64,000 bases of DNA. It comes from Undaria pinnatifida. Lineage: Eukaryota > Sar > Phaeophyceae > Laminariales > Alariaceae. A program made the position numbers and the translations under genes. Each line of letters opens with the position of its first letter. Within the stretch, counting starts at the first letter, position 1. Location of the stretch: positions 524,001 to 588,000 of the forward strand of contig JABAKD010000025.1 in NCBI GenBank assembly GCA_012845835.1, written 5' to 3'. Under the pieces are notes generated by a model that saw only the letters and a list, made by a program, of their open reading frames with translations, did no database searches and was not told where the DNA came from. Shown here in pieces: positions 1 to 13,529 of this stretch.

Positions 1-264
1 ATCGTCTTTTGTTGTTTTGTTGTTTTGTGTTGTTTGTCATCACTTTTACTTCCCAGTCCCGCTCCTAGCAGACTTTACCGTCCTCGACTTTTTAGACAAG
101 CCGTTCGTCACTTTCTGAGTCATCCCTCCTTCCCCCCGGGACGGGCCTCTGTCCTTATCCTTGTCGCGCATATGGGTCAGCATTCCAACTGCTCATCGTG
201 TTGCATCGAATTACTCCCTTGCTATGTTTCGCGCACTGTTGTTTGTCTTATACTTTTCTGGCAG

Positions 265-1330
265 CACGTGAAGAAGATCGTTTTGTCGGCAGACGAGTTT
301 TTGATCGTGGGCTACCTCAACGATGCCGTGGATGCTCACCCAAAGGTCACCTTCGGCAGCTATCCCTTTTTCTCCAACCCGGCCTACAAGACGGTGAGCA
401 AACGCTTGTGGTCTGCTCCCCGCGGGGTTGCTGAGACCCCCCCCCCCCCCCCCTTCTGCCTGGTTGGTGAAAACCCAATGTGCTCCCGGCATAGAAGGGA
501 TGCGAGGGTCTATGGCCATACGACTACGGCCATGCACAAACCCTTCCCCCCCATTCTTCCTCTCCCTCACCTCGGTGAAACCATCTTCCTGCATATCTTA
601 CTTTGCACGCGAGACCAACCTGTCCCTCGTACCGGGTAAATGCTATTTATGAGAATGCCTGGTATATTTTTTCATTTGTATGTGATATCTGGCGCGTAGA
701 GGTTGACAACCAACGTTTGAGCCTGTCACCGCGCCGCAGACTTGGGGCGATAGCTATCAAAATGTTTACACGTGACACGTGACACGTGACACTTGATAGT
801 AACTTTGTGGGACGGTGGTGCGTCGATCTCCTGATAGGACAACCCATGGCTGAACCATTTGATCAATCAATTGACCAATGAAAAGTTTGTACCACGAATC
901 GTTTGACCAACCGTTCAACGAATTAATCAAAGCAACCAAATAGTATCAACCCACCGCTTAACCTATTCAAATCGCTGTACCTGGTTTAAACAATCGATCA
1001 CTCAATCAACCAACCAATCAGTATACACCAATCGCTTAGCCTGTCAAAAACGTACCTCTTCCCCAATCCGTCGATCGCCTGACCAATCGATAGATCGTTG
1101 AACCAATCAAAAGCAACGTATCGCTGAGCCATCATTCCATCGGATCGCTTCATTCCACTCGATCAACTAATCAATCAATCAACCAACCAACCAATCGGCT
1201 AACCCAGGTGGTGACGATGGAAGGGGAATTCCAGGAAGACGTAAGAGCAGCAGCGGAAACCCTGGAGCAATTGCTACCCAAGGATTTCGTCGTCAAAGTC
1301 GTAGCAGATGACGACCTCATGGACGTTTGA
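265..1330 (+). CDS. C-terminal exons of a molybdopterin-binding-fold protein (FAD synthase-like), 5' truncated by the window
   Basis: Two exons are supported: 265-393 (acceptor ends at 264, donor gtgagc at 394) and 1208-1330, ending in TGA at 1328-1330. Both junctions are phase 0. The joined 83 residues contain LGSYP-type signature GSYPFF, then YKT-VVTMEG across the splice, and end in a predicted helix and strand (ETLEQLLPKDFVVKVV). A GSYP motif followed by YKxxxT(L/M)E is typical of the C-terminal part of the MoaB/Mog-like domain fused to or related to eukaryotic FAD synthase (FLAD1 type) and CinA-like proteins. FLAD1 makes FAD from FMN and ATP, but the catalytic PAPS-reductase-like half is not visible here, so the enzymatic role is inferred only from this domain. 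Upstream exons must lie left of the window. It could instead be a stand-alone molybdopterin-binding-domain protein. Confidence 0.65.
848..1200. repeat. degenerate CAATCAAC/ATCGCT-rich tandem repeat inside the first intron
   Basis: The last 350 bases of the intron at 394-1207 are made of degenerate short units built from words such as ACCAATCGAT, CAATCAACC and ATCGCTTAACC. It ends just before the acceptor at 1207. It looks like a decayed minisatellite; no coding potential is seen. Confidence 0.55.
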
Positions 1331-4300
1331 GACATTTTTTGCGTCTGTCTTTTGTGGTTGTCAGGGTGGACCATGTTTAACCCCTCCCCGGGTTTCTATA
1401 ACCGGGGATGAAAAAAATCATCCCCGGTTTCCCAAACCCCGGAGATGGAGAAAAGCCAACCCCGGATTTCCAAAATACGGGGATGGAGATAGGATATCTC
1501 CTGACGAGAACCCGTTGCCAGCAGGGTTGCGGACTGTTTCCGCCTTTTTATAGCGTTTTAAGTTTTCGCAAGACACCCGTACGATATTGTATTTTCCTGA
1601 GGTTCGAGTCCCGTCGTCTGCGGCCGTTTTTGCGAGTAAAGTTGTTGTCGTGTCGAAGCAGCAGTGGGACTCCGGATCGACCATGAGTGCTTGGGCGAAA
1701 TTGATCTAGATATACATTTTCTTAGGGTTGTCATACAACAGTTTGTTTAGTGCTGGTCTGAGGCAGCAGTTGTATTTGGTAGTAAGCTTTACTATGATGG
1801 TGTGGGCGGTGGGCAGGCATGAGGGATCTCGTTGAAACGTGCGACGGTTTCGTTCCCCGGTTTTCCACTGGATTGGTTGCGCTATCTTGAATACTCAACA
1901 ACTGTACCTTCGCGAACCTTTCTCACTACCTGCTGTCTTCTGAGCCAGGTATAGCGATAGCTTGTCCCGTGTGCCGTGTAGGGCGCGCGGCTTTACGTCG
2001 GCATTTGTACGTGGTTCAATTGCGATGTCTGTGTAGTTACATCGCCGTGAAATTGCCGTTGAATCGCGTTAAATCGCGATCGGCATGTGTACGCGTTTGG
2101 ATACAACCCCATTTTTTAATGGGGTATACATGTTTAATATAGCTCTTTTTTTGTGCTAGTACCAGGTGTGTAGTACGAAAAATACATACTGGTATTAGTT
2201 AGCTAGCACCCAGGTCTGCAGGAGAAGGAGGAGGAGGAAGATGAGGGGGGCAGGAGGAGGAGAGGGAATTGGATGCAGGAGGAATCGTAACCCACAGTGG
2301 GGGTAGACGTGACGGGCCTCCGGAAGAAGGCCGGGTTTAGTTGTTGTGATAGCCCCTTCCACTCATCCACCCATCCATGTATTCATCAATCCGAGTTGCC
2401 CTTTGCAAGGACCATTTTGTCTCTCAGCGAAAGGTGTTCAACCTTTTCAGTGAGTTTTGTTAAGCGGTCTCCGATCACCGAGGAGGCGGGGCGGGCGGGC
2501 GTACACCCTTGTCGATCGCCGTGTGTGCGTGTCTTGTATCGTGTATCATCGTGCATGTTTTGCGATGTTTGTATTGGGAGCATCACTACTGCTGCTGTTG
2601 CTGCGTGCAGTGTGAATTTACTAATCCTCGTTTGTTTTTCCCCCCAACGGGCCCGCTTGACCCTCTTGACCCTGTTGATCCTGTTGACCCTGCTATCATA
2701 ACAGGCTAGATAAGAGGGTGGAGCTGCACCTCCGATGTGGGGACAAAGTATACTGTGCTGAAGATAGAGTTGGACGGTTTGTGCAGTACTACTACGTATT
2801 AATAGTATTATTAATAGTAATCGGGTTAACCTCTTGGGGACTGAGATACAATACACGACAGCGCTTAATTATGAATTTGACAGTCAAGAGTTCCAGGCTC
2901 GAATTTTTGGCGAAAATAAGAACATGGCCTATTTTGTACTTACATCGTGTAGGGCACACCCAGCGATACATAAGAATTCCAGCTTGGCTGCCAGAGAAAT
3001 AAAAGATTCTTAACTGGTGTCCAATACTGGATATTACTCTGTTGTATTGGCCTCAGAAAATATTAGCTGTACAAGTGTCAGTGCGCCCTTACCACTCCCC
3101 TTTAAGGCGGGATTTTCCGTTCAAGCGGTATCATTTTGGGCTCGTGCTGTGCAGCCCCTTGCGGCCCATGAGCATCAACGATATATTTATATCTTCCCTT
3201 TTTTGTCCGAAATTCGCCAATTTCAGCGTTACGTTGGGCATGCACGCTATGTTAAAGTTCGGATACCCTATCATGATCCCCTTGTCCCGTAGATGACCCC
3301 GGCTTGCTTCGTTCGGCCGACGCTGTGTTGCTTTTTTTTATCGTACGCACATGCTCTCTTTCGACATTGATTGGCATTTCCCCCCTCTCAAGTCCCAAAG
3401 GGGCTATCACTCAAGTATTCGTGAGCACGTAGCAACAAGAAAACGAACACGCCCGCCCCCCGCCCCCACCAGCGACGGTGCAACTGGCAGATTTGGCCTC
3501 GCCCTTCCGTCCGCGGCCGTGTCTATCTCTTCCTCGTTGAGAATCTGCTATGATATAGTCTACTTTCTTAGTATGCACGATTATTATTATTGTGTCCTGT
3601 GTCCCTTTTGTTTCCCTTTTTACGTTGCATTATTGTTTGAGGGTTCAGAGGGGAACAGAACGGTCCAAACGGTGCCATATGAAGACAAATGATATTATTG
3701 CAGCATAGGCTACACAAACCAGACCGACCCACTAGACTACATACAGTAGACAGCAGCATTCCAGATGTGCCCGAACTCCAATGCGCGGAGCTGTGCCACG
3801 CGCGCGGAGCATGGTGGTGTCCGTGCTGCTGCGCTGCTTCACACATGATGACGCTACCCACCTTGGGAGTAAAACGCTGAGCTGGTACTTGCTTTTTTTG
3901 GCGCGGTACAGGCTGCGTTCGGGTGCCAAAGTGTGTAACGGGGACTATAAATATTTGAGGTACGCGAGTCGTACCAGGATCGTATCTTTGAACAAAAGTA
4001 TTAATATTAATAGCATGAACTCGTACCACTGGTAAATATGTTCAAATACATAAAAATATGTTGATCGATCTCTAGACTAAAGGTGTACATGCAGCTGGCA
4101 CGGGAACGCGTGGTAGCGACTCAAGACGGTGATACAGGACTCTCCCTTGTATCATCCGGCCGTTGAGTGACAGCTCATGACGAACCATGCAAGGAAGGTA
4201 TCTCTACGCAACACTGCAACAACCGGGGATCCACCGGAGATTAACGCATCCCCTAGCCCCGAATTCCGAACTGCCTCATAGTTATACTGAAACCCAATAT

Positions 4301-5819
4301 CATCACAGTTCACAGTCCCGGATTTCAGCCCGAAAAACAATAAACATCATCCGTCGAGACACGAGGTACTCTGACATGAGCGGCGCCAGCGGAGGGAGCA
4401 CGCATGCTCCAACGCGTTGTCTATATGTGAGCTAAGACTGGCATGGGAAGATGCGTTACAAGAATTACTACGTACATGTTTTAGCTGCGGTCAAGCGACG
4501 TGTGTTCCCATGGAAATTCGAGATGGCTGTCTTTTGATAGTTTCCGCCGTGTCGCCAACCACCCAACCAGAACCCTAACCCCAACCCTTACAAGTACGCT
4601 ATGGCTGTGGGGGTGAGCTGTGCTTGGATGCTGTGGCTTGTGAAGACTCTAGATTGATTGAGCCGGCTTGGATGCTGTGCTTCGAAAAACGTTCGGCCTA
4701 CTCGGGATGCTGTGGCTTGGAAAGACGAAGTTGATTGAGCCGCACAAGATTCCCCTCAGCCAACCAGAGTGCGTGAAATGACCACCACCTTAATTTATAC
4801 GTAGCGAAGATTTTCTGTTATTTAACATTTAACATCTGTCTTCAAATAATTAGACTGCTACCGGTGCTTGTGTCCTTGCGGCTTGTGAGCTCAGCGTCTA
4901 TTTGCGGCGCCCCCCTGCGCGATTGTCCCATGGTACCATTGTGTAGCATACCATCGCTGTCGGCACACCGTGAGATTGGCGATATTGCATCGTGCGCTGT
5001 CATTGACTTGCTTCAGTGGTGTGGGTTCGGTGCATCTAGACCTATACTTACAGCAGTAGAATGATGATGTTGTTATCAGGGTATGATACGATGCTGTCAC
5101 GTACGCACACGTCAATCAAACCAGTCAAATATGCAGAGAGATCGAGAAAGAGAGAGAAGGGCCAGCGAACTTGGGGAAGCTGCGACCTGAGATGCGAACC
5201 AGTGCCGGCAGATACTTCACGCGTTTTCGCATCTTGCAAGTGATACTATACGGCCACGGGGTATTTTAGCGGACATCCCCGGGTTTGAAGTTTCAAGCCT
5301 TGTGTTTCAGGTTGGGGTTGGGGCATCTGAGTTCATCTGTTCGTATTATTAGTTGGAGGAGCTCTTCTGCGTCCAGGCTGCTAGGGCTGGGTACTGGTAT
5401 ACTGACGTATCGAAACCGCGCGTACGGTCTTAGGCTTAGCCTGGGTTACGGTTGGCGTTAGGGTTGGGGTTGGGTTGGTCTACGCCCTCATGTGATCTGT
5501 AAAAAAACAAAAAACACCCAAAACCAAAAAATAGAAACAGTCTTAAAACCTCCATAAGGCGTGTTCTTTTTGTACGTTTCATGGTTTTTGGGGGGTTGAG
5601 AACGCGGCTAGTATTCAAAACTCTCGTCAGCAGCAGACTAGCATGCACCCCTGTCCTCTGCTACGCCATCATACTGCCTCCCCGAATCCCGGAAAAGCGG
5701 TAGTTTTTTAGCAACTTTCCCTATCCTGTTGCCATTCCGAACACACGAAATAATGCATTAAAGCTAGTTGCCCCCCTTGTGTATACTGTGGGCCATTTTG
5801 TGCTTCATGTCATGGGTCG
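1331..5819. other. intergenic region without a supported gene
   Basis: About 4.5 kb between the FAD-synthase-like gene and the J-protein gene. I see no exon chain here with conserved protein features on either strand. It holds a 12-bp perfect hairpin (1400-1429), a CCCCGG-rich local repeat (1385-1485), a degenerate tandem repeat with the word GGATGCTGTGGCTTG (4624-4743), telomere-like G-rich words (5311-5330 and 5455-5480), and AT-rich spacer. The promoter of the J-protein gene is presumably near its 3' end, but I cannot identify a motif that fixes it. Confidence 0.6.
1400..1429. repeat. perfect 12-bp hairpin just downstream of the first gene
   Basis: AACCGGGGATGA at 1400-1411 is the exact reverse complement of TCATCCCCGGTT at 1418-1429, separated by six A. 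Further CCCCGG-containing fragments surround it (1385-1485). It lies 70 bases after the stop of the FAD-synthase-like gene, so it would fall in the 3' UTR or just past it. Function is unknown. Confidence 0.6.
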
Positions 5820-8800
5820 ATGGATGCATCAATGGATGGATCGATGGATGATGCGCAGGTGGCTTTGAACGTGTCACGCGATGCGTCGTCGTCGGACATC
5901 AAGAAGGCCTACAGGAAGCAAGCCTTGCTGTGGCACCCGGACAAGAATGTGAGTTTGTTTGCGACATGCCGCATGCTGCGATTTTTCCACCTATATAGCA
6001 GTATACGCCATCATTGATGGACGATTATCTTGTTTTCGCAGCGTGCCTCATAAAGTTTGGTCGCCACGCTTTTATTGCAGGTGTTGGAACCGATGTGTGC
6101 TACTACCCTGGTACTCACAGGACGAAATAACTGTTATTGACAGTGGCAATGCGCGTACCGTATTTCACAGTAGTAGGTACCGATGCATATTTGTTTTAGC
6201 ATGTATTCGTAGCGACAGAGTATTCTCTTCGACCGTTGGTCTTCAAACACTGTATGAACATGACATATTTCGATATTAGGTGGGCAACGAAGCGGAAGCT
6301 CAGGTGCGGTTCCAAGAGCTCCAGCACTCCTACGCCGTCCTGAGCGACCCTCACGAGCGGAAGTGGTATGACGACCACCGCGATGAAATTCTCAATCCGG
6401 CTCGTTACGGCGACGATGGCGACGATAGCGACGGAGAGGGGAGGGGCTTGACCGTCAACCTCACCAAGTACTTCAGGTAACGGGTAAAGGGTAATGGATA
6501 CAGTGCTGCCGCTGCCGAAGGCTTGCTGGTATCATTTTGGCATGGGTATTTTTATTGTATTACGTTAAGGCCGTATTTTTGTTCTTGTGTGATTGCAGAA
6601 TTTGTTAGGTTTAGGTAAGAAAGTGGTTCGACGACCATATATCTTTGAGATTCTCAATCCGGCTCGTTGCGGTGACGGTGATGGCGATAGCGATTGCGAG
6701 GGAGGGGGCGGCCCGAACGGTCAACGTCACGAGGTACCTCAAAGTGTTGGTTACTAACTTCAGGAATTGGCTAATATCTCCAAGATGTCGGCCATACCTT
6801 GAGCTTCTAGCTGACAACTTGAGGTAATGGGTAGCAAGTACTCCAGGTAAGCTTCGGAAAATGGATAGAGGACATCGTAGTGCCGCTGCTGAAGAGGTAT
6901 ACTTTTTTTTGAGGTTTTTGGTTGTATGCAAGCATTGTTGTAGAAGGGCTCTGCTGCGACTGTGAAGTTTTTACGCCATGTACTGCAGTTTTTCTGCCAC
7001 CTGGCCCTGATTTTTTTGGGATTGTACGACGTTAGTGGTACTGTATTATTGTAATACTTCGAGGACGCCTTTACGTGTGTGGCGCTTGGGCGAACAACAG
7101 GTGTAGGCGAAGCGGCTGGCATCATGATATGTATAGTCTTGATCCCCGTCGTACTGCAAGTTGTTGATATATGTCAGCAGGGGTGTCGAAAGCAGGGTCA
7201 CTGCCCATGTCTCCATGTAATGCTACTGTGTGTATGTTGCCGGCGTGCCTGAGCAGTGTTTGGCCATCGTTGTCTCCGTATTACGCGTTTGTAAATATAG
7301 CATATATTACTCGTGCTTTTCTCCAGCACTACTAGTAAATGCAGCTTTGCTTGCTTTATTGCCGCAACTCAATCGCGTTTGGAATGACCCCCTCGCTCGG
7401 AACTTGCGCAAAGTTTTTAGCTTATTATCATGAGACACAAATAAACACAACTACCCTGGCATCCCTAACGTCTAAACGCCTCCGTTTTTTGTTGAAAACC
7501 CTATCTCTACTCCCCCCCCTTCACGATTTTTGTTTCTGGAAACCCCTATACCTACTCGTACATATAGCGGCGCGGCGTTCGACGGTTTCGGGGACGACGA
7601 GTCGGGTTTTTACGAGACATACAGCAGAGCTTTCGGAAAGGTCTGGGAGGCAGAGAGAGATTGGGGTGAAGTTTCCTCTGACGCTGGTAGTACCAGTCAT
7701 AATAACAATGGCCGCTGGGGACAGGGCGATGCTCCCGAGATGGGCGGCTCAACTGCCTCGTACGAGACGGCGGAGGCGTTTTATTCTGGATGGAGCGGGT
7801 TTGTGTCGAGACTGTCGTTCGGGTGGGTGGACGAGTACAACGTTAACGAGGTGAGGCATCAGGTGGACGAGCACACGCCATAAGTTGAGATCTTATGCCT
7901 GATTACTGCCGTTTTCGTTCTTAGGCCGGTGCTGATGCTGGTGCTGGTGCTCAGTTCCCATTCTCCTTTCTCTGACATTTATCAGCCTTGTTTCTCTAAC
8001 ACTTATTCTTGCGAGAATCCTTTGTCCGTCTCACTTCTAAGGGTGTTAATCAGTCTCATTGGAAATGTTCGTGAAATATGTGTCTCAGGATGATGTGGTT
8101 TCCCAAACTAATTTGTCGCACATTTATGAGACTCAGTTACCCAACGCTCGTTGCTGAGATTCCTTGTCGGATTCTCTCTGCTTTCTCTAGGGTAAAAAAA
8201 TCGTACTATCGTACAGTATTATCGTACAGTATTATCGTACAGTATTATCGTACACTACTATCGCACAGTACGATGGTACAGTATTATCGAACAATATTAT
8301 CGTATATTAATTATAGTATATTCGTACAGTATTATGATTCTTCAAGCCATTATTTTGAGGGAAGCTCACACTACTAACAATAGCTTGTTGACAGTGGCCG
8401 CAGAAGGCACATGACTGCACTCGAACAGCGATAATCCCAACAAATACGGCGAATCAACCGAAAATAACAGCATACATTGTGAAAACCTACGTAGCGCAGC
8501 CATTTATGGCGTCGGAAAGTGGTTCCCCATCTCCTCCTGTGGGACCAGGCCGAAAAAAAGACATTGGATTACTAGGAAAGTGCAGTATGTTGAGCCAGAC
8601 CGTGGCGTAGATATACGATGCCTTGCACTCTCTGTAATAACAATCCAACGCCTTTGGGTAGTGGTGTGTCGTTATTAAATGGTTGAGGAACACCGTCGGT
8701 CAAGAATATTTGGACCCCACGGTGTTGCCCCTATCCCAACACGCCTCCTTAATGCTGAAACACTGACAGTGTCGCACTACTTACAGGCTGTTTATAGCCA

Positions 8801-11800
8801 TGCTCTTGTTGTGCCGTCCTTCTCGCCTTGCCTTGGCTCCTGTCGGCCGTTCTCACCCCCCCTCTTCCCCCCCTCGCCCACCCCATGCCCGCCTCTGCTG
8901 AAGGCCGAGAACCGACGTGTCCGTCGTCTGATGGAAAAGGAGAATGGAAGGAAAAGGGCGGTGGCCAGGAGGAAGTACCAGGACGATGTTAGGGCCCTCG
9001 TTGACTTTTGCCGTAGGAGAGATCGCCGCGTCATCAGACACAAGCTCAAGCTTGCCAAGGAGAAGGAGACAAGGTAGGATTAAAGCAGCGGGCGAATGAT
9101 ACCTGGTGAAGCGTATCCCGGAATTCCAAAAAAATGTTACTACGTAAACCAACCCCGCTTATCATTGCCTTATAGATAACAAAACAATCACCGGGTACCA
9201 GGTATTCCAGTGTTGCGTCCACGATCGAAACGTTTACTGTATTTCGTTATTTCTTATTGTTCAAACACCCTACACTCAAGGCAGAAATACTTTATAGCAG
9301 GACATCGCGTTAACCAGGACTGCACTCGAGTGCTTTTGGCTGGCTGAGGTCTTCACGTTGGAAGCGGTCATGCGGCACCATGACCAACACTTCAACTCTT
9401 TGTTCGACGTCTTGTATGTAGCTCTGCATAATCCCTAATAATCGATACCTGGTGCAGCATTTTTTTTTTCTTCTTCTGGTATCACAACAAATTATTTTGT
9501 TGGCGCTTCGGGTTTCTGCAGCCTGGTTTTGGGGACCCGATGAGTGTGTTTTGGCGGGGGGGGGCGCAGGGGCGATCGTAGAGCCCGCCTGTGCTTTCTA
9601 GATGTGCTTGCAAGCCGTACATCTCCGGTGGATGCGGACTAGAGCTTGTAGTCGTGACCATAGAGCGTTTGGTCGTGTTTGATTGTGCTGTTCTCCACCC
9701 AGTGTGAAGTTGCTCCGAAACTTGCTTTAAAAGCTTGTTGGATCGACCGCTAATTCCCGCGGATAGTGCGCGTGTCATGACTATTGATCTTGACCGAACC
9801 CACAACTTTCCAAATACCATTGGTTGGGTTGTATTCCATTAGGTTTCTCTCCGGAAGGCGGTGCCGCTCAGGGGTTGAGTTTTTTGCGACCCCTGTTGTG
9901 GCCTGCAACGTCTGTGACTACCTTTTGTGTTACGCTCGACTGGCTTTGTCAATATTTGTCTTTGTCCTCGTGAAGGGAAAGGAAGCGACAGGAGGACGCT
10001 GCCGCGCAGAAGGAGGAAATGAAGCAACGAAAACAGGAATGGTAAGCAAGACTCATGCTTGTTGCTTGCAGTTTTGTAATGATTTAGTGTTTATTAGTAA
10101 TGTTATTTACGGTAGCACCGCCTCAACCGTCGTAACTGCACACGGGTTAATCTATTGATATTATCTATTAATAACATTGTGACATAGCATTGTGCTTCTT
10201 GACCGACCGATTGCTCGGACAAGGCTTTCCTTGGTATGTGACCGACTCGTGCTTGTTCGGCTCGTATTGCGTGGTTCGTTTTGTAATCTTGGCATGGCTG
10301 CACGCAGCGTTGCCCCTGTTTTTGATTATCATGCCACCCCCGGTTCGTGGGATGCAGCTCACAGCTCCTCTTTGTGCAGATCGCTGAACACCTGACGGTG
10401 ATTTTCGCTTGGTGCAAGCATTTCCTGCCCGGTGAGCGAAAACCCTACGTGCTCCGTTCCAGCTTTGCACGGATCCGAGTACCTGTGGTGGTAGGACTGC
10501 ACCCGTGCATGCTAATGATCATGCATGCTAATGACCCCCCCCCCATCTCTCTCCCAAATGTTGGGAGGTGTCTCTGATAGGAGTAGGAATGAACGGTGCT
10601 CCATCTCGAAAGGGATGCGTGGTCACTATTCGAAGGGGTGAGGCAATAATAAAGTGGGTAACCCCCGCTCCCGTGCTCGCAGGGCTCGCGCAAGGGAAGC
10701 GGAGGAGGAGGCAGAGGAGGCGGCAAGGGAGCGGGATGGAGAGGGTAAGGCATTTCGCCTGGGCGACACGGAAAGCGAGGAAGAGGAAGGGGACGGCGGC
10801 GGCCGTGGCAGGAATAGAAAGGGCAAGCGGTAAGCGCTCTATGGTTCCAATCACACTCCTCGTGCTGCAGATGCAGACGACCATTAATAGACTAATAAAA
10901 ATAATAGCAGTTTTTCCTTGTTTTTACTACAAACATCCTTCAATTGATTATATTTTTGAGTTAAAAACTATCAGGTAAATTGCTTGCTCGTTAAGCCGAG
11001 GTGTACTCTACCAGGTGTTCTCAGTAACATCATTTTTTTCCTTTTGCGTATTTTCTCTTTTTCATCTCGAGCTTACCGATTTTGTTTTGTAGTGTTTCGT
11101 CGATGTACCATGTAAGTGACTCGCTGCGTTACCATGCGGGTTGCGCTGTCCAGTAAGTTAGAACAGAGCGGCGTTTGATGTACCAGATACTTGATGGACT
11201 GTATGGTCGTGCGGTAGGCCTACGCGTTTTTCCATTCCGCCCCGCCGTGTTCCCCTCCCACCCATGACGTAGTAATTATGTTGTCGCTAACTGACACGTG
11301 GTGTTTCCGCTCGATAACCTCACTCGCATCGTCTCCCCGGTTAGGCGAGGAGGGAAGGGCGCGGGCAAGGCGGAGGAGGAGGCGACGACGGTATTTGTCT
11401 GCGCAGTGTGCAAGAAGGACTTCAAATCGAAGGGGCAGATGTCTAACCACGAAACCTCGAAGGCGCACAAGAAAAAACTCAAGGTGGGATCTTGATGGGC
11501 TACGTATTGCTGGTCGATACGGCATGAGTCGCTATCGTGGAAGGATGTGCCTGTGTTTTTTAGTTTATGAAGTGCCCATCGTGCTCTTTTCACGACTCTT
11601 GTATCTTGGCGATAAAATGGTTGACATGAAACTTGCCGAAATAATGGTTGGCAGCGCTGTTCTTTTTATGTAGAGTAGATGCCCCATTTGAGGTCCACGT
11701 AGGCATTGCTGCGCGCGATCCGCTCGGTTGTTGGAAGTGGGACGGGTTGGAAGACACTGATGGTATCCGATTACTCATAATGCTCATATGAACAATCGCG

Positions 11801-12458
11801 TTTGCTTTAAATACAAATATCAATACCGGTACTGCGTTGTTTTATCGGCGGTACACTTTGTTATTTGATTGCTTCGATGCACCGCCGTGACGCCGTACTC
11901 GCCGTGTGGACTTTTTGTTTTTCCCTTTAACGATGGCTCGCTTCAATGCAGGAGCTCGATGCCCAAATGCTGCGCGAGGCATTGGCGAGCGCCCAACGCG
12001 AGGACAGCGACTCAGCAGAAGACAGCGACGACGACACGACGGACGATGACGATCAAGGCAAGGGAGAGGAAGAAGATGAGGAAGACTTCTTCGTTACCGC
12101 CGCAATGCGAGAAATCGGCTTGGAAGACGACGCCAACGGGCCGAAGCCAGCGCCGGCGCCGGTTCAGGACACCCTCGACACCACATCAAACACCTTCGAC
12201 GACGCAGATGCGGATTCAGATGCAGACGCAGACTCAGATTCTGATGCCGACGAGGGCGGGGCGGACAAGGCACGTGGGTTGCCTGGTACCACCCAAAGCC
12301 CGACAAAAACATCGAACAACCACCGAGACAGCGGTGCGCGGGGAGGCGAGGCGTCGCGGCACGTGAGGCGCGGGAAGAACAGAACCAAGAAAGGCCGTTC
12401 GTCCGGGCGAGGCGCGACGAAGCCGGTAGCCACTCGAGGCGCGTTTGATTTCGGGACT

Positions 12459-12494
<36 letters not shown>

Positions 12495-13529
12495 GGCAGC
12501 AACAGCGGTAGCAGCAGCAGTGGCAGCGGAGGTAGTGGCAGTGAAGCTGGGGGCGGGAGCGGGAGCGGGAGCGGGAGCGGGAGCGGAAGCGAGGAGGATC
12601 CCAGCCTGCTAGAGACGTTGGCGGCCACATCCGCGATGGCTAGTGAAATTGACCCAGATGGAAGCATGCGCACGGCAGCCGCTGTTGGTTTGTCTGGTGC
12701 TGCTGTCGCCGCCGCTAACGCCGCCGCTGGTAAGTTTCACTTGTCTGGAGACCTGGGGGGTGCGGTATCGGCTGTTTCGTCGGCTGGACTATCGTGGTGG
12801 AAGAAACATAACGCTGAGGCTTCTGAGGTGGAGGAGGGGGGGAAAGGGGACACGGCAAGGGCTGCAGAGAGCTCTGGCGAAGGTGAGGGAGATAAGCATT
12901 ACGGCAGCCATCCCAAGGGGGGGGGGGAGGGGAGCGCATGGGCTGCGGAGAGCTTTAGAGAAGGCGGCGAAAATAAGCAACATTCCAAGGGCAAGGGGGG
13001 GAGGGGCAGGACTGGGGAGAGCTCATGTGAAAATGAGGCAACGCACCATCACGGCAATCATAACAGTAGCACGCCCCACGGGCTGGGGAAGGACAAGCAC
13101 GGTAGAGCTCCGCATTGTGGTCGGGACGGGGACAGTGGGGCAGAGGGGAGGGGCCATGCGGCTAACAAGCAAGGGGGTGATGGAGACGAGAATAGCAGCG
13201 ACGGAGAGAGTATTGAACATGGTAAACTCCCCGAACCTAAGGGTAAGCGCGGTAGGCATAAGACTGGTGGAAAGGGGGGGGATGAGAAGGTCAGCGTTGA
13301 GGATGATCCGGCGCCGGGAAAGGGAGCGAGGAGGAAAAGACGACAGGCTCTTAAGGCTGCTAAGGGTGGGCATGGGAAGGGGAGCAACGTTGGGGCAGCG
13401 GCGGCGGTCGCTGGGGGCTCGGGGGGGGAGAGCGGGCTGCGTTGCCGAGTGTGCGGCAGAAATTTCCCGTCGAGATCGAAGCTGTTCGTCCATGTTAAGG
13501 CAGAAGGTCACGCCCTGCTGGTTCCGTAG
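5820..13529 (+). CDS. DNAJC21: DNAJC21/Jjj1-type J-domain protein with two C2H2 zinc fingers
   Basis: Eight exons join in phase: 5820-5948, 6280-6476, 7568-7850, 8904-9073, 9976-10041, 10683-10829, 11345-11483 and 11952-13529, giving about 902 residues. Order of parts: J domain with the HPD motif at residues 39-41, followed by the family block ending in [14 protein letters not shown]; a [13 protein letters not shown] block typical of the family's middle domain; a charged helical region (exons 4-6); a first C2H2 finger (C349, C352, H365, H371); a long acidic and Ser/Gly-rich low-complexity region; a terminal C2H2 finger (C875, C878, H891, H897). Yeast Jjj1 and human DNAJC21 stimulate Hsp70 in cytoplasmic removal of export factors from pre-60S ribosomes. 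The terminal exon is longer than usual for the family because of the low-complexity insertion. The start is uncertain: GCGCAG at 5854-5859 could be an acceptor, in which case a short exon encoding the usual Tyr-containing N terminus lies further upstream. Confidence 0.94.
6607..6905 (+). pseudogene. decayed partial copy of J-protein exon 2 inside intron 2
   Basis: Inside the intron after exon 2, a same-orientation copy of the end of exon 2 and the start of its intron is visible. The words GTGGT..GACGACCA, GATTCTCAATCCGGCTCGTT, GGCGATAGCGA and GGTCAACGTCACGAGGTAC correspond to exon 2 positions about 6362-6476. The intron words ATGGATA.AG..CATCGTAGTGCCGCTGC recur near 6855-6885, matching 6494-6520. 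The frame is broken and substitutions are frequent. It is a non-functional tandem duplication remnant. Confidence 0.75.
8200..8340 (+). repeat. 15-bp tandem repeat (TATCGTACAGTATTA type)
   Basis: Roughly nine imperfect copies of a 15-base unit with core ATCGTACAGTATT run through intron 3 of the J-protein gene. It is a simple minisatellite with no further feature seen. Confidence 0.8.
12450..12600 (+). repeat. in-frame Ser and Ser-Gly microsatellite in the J-protein
   Basis: AGC repeats followed by GGGAGC repeats stay in the coding frame of exon 8 and encode poly-Ser followed by a Gly-Ser run. They enlarge the disordered linker between the two zinc fingers. Trinucleotide and hexanucleotide periodicity keeps the frame, so length is expected to vary between strains. 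Confidence 0.85.

Noticed and set aside
5455-5480. telomere end or subtelomere signal (GGGTTAGGGTTGGGG words; also at 41101)
   Set aside because: The tracts are very short and interstitial, so they do not indicate a chromosome end.
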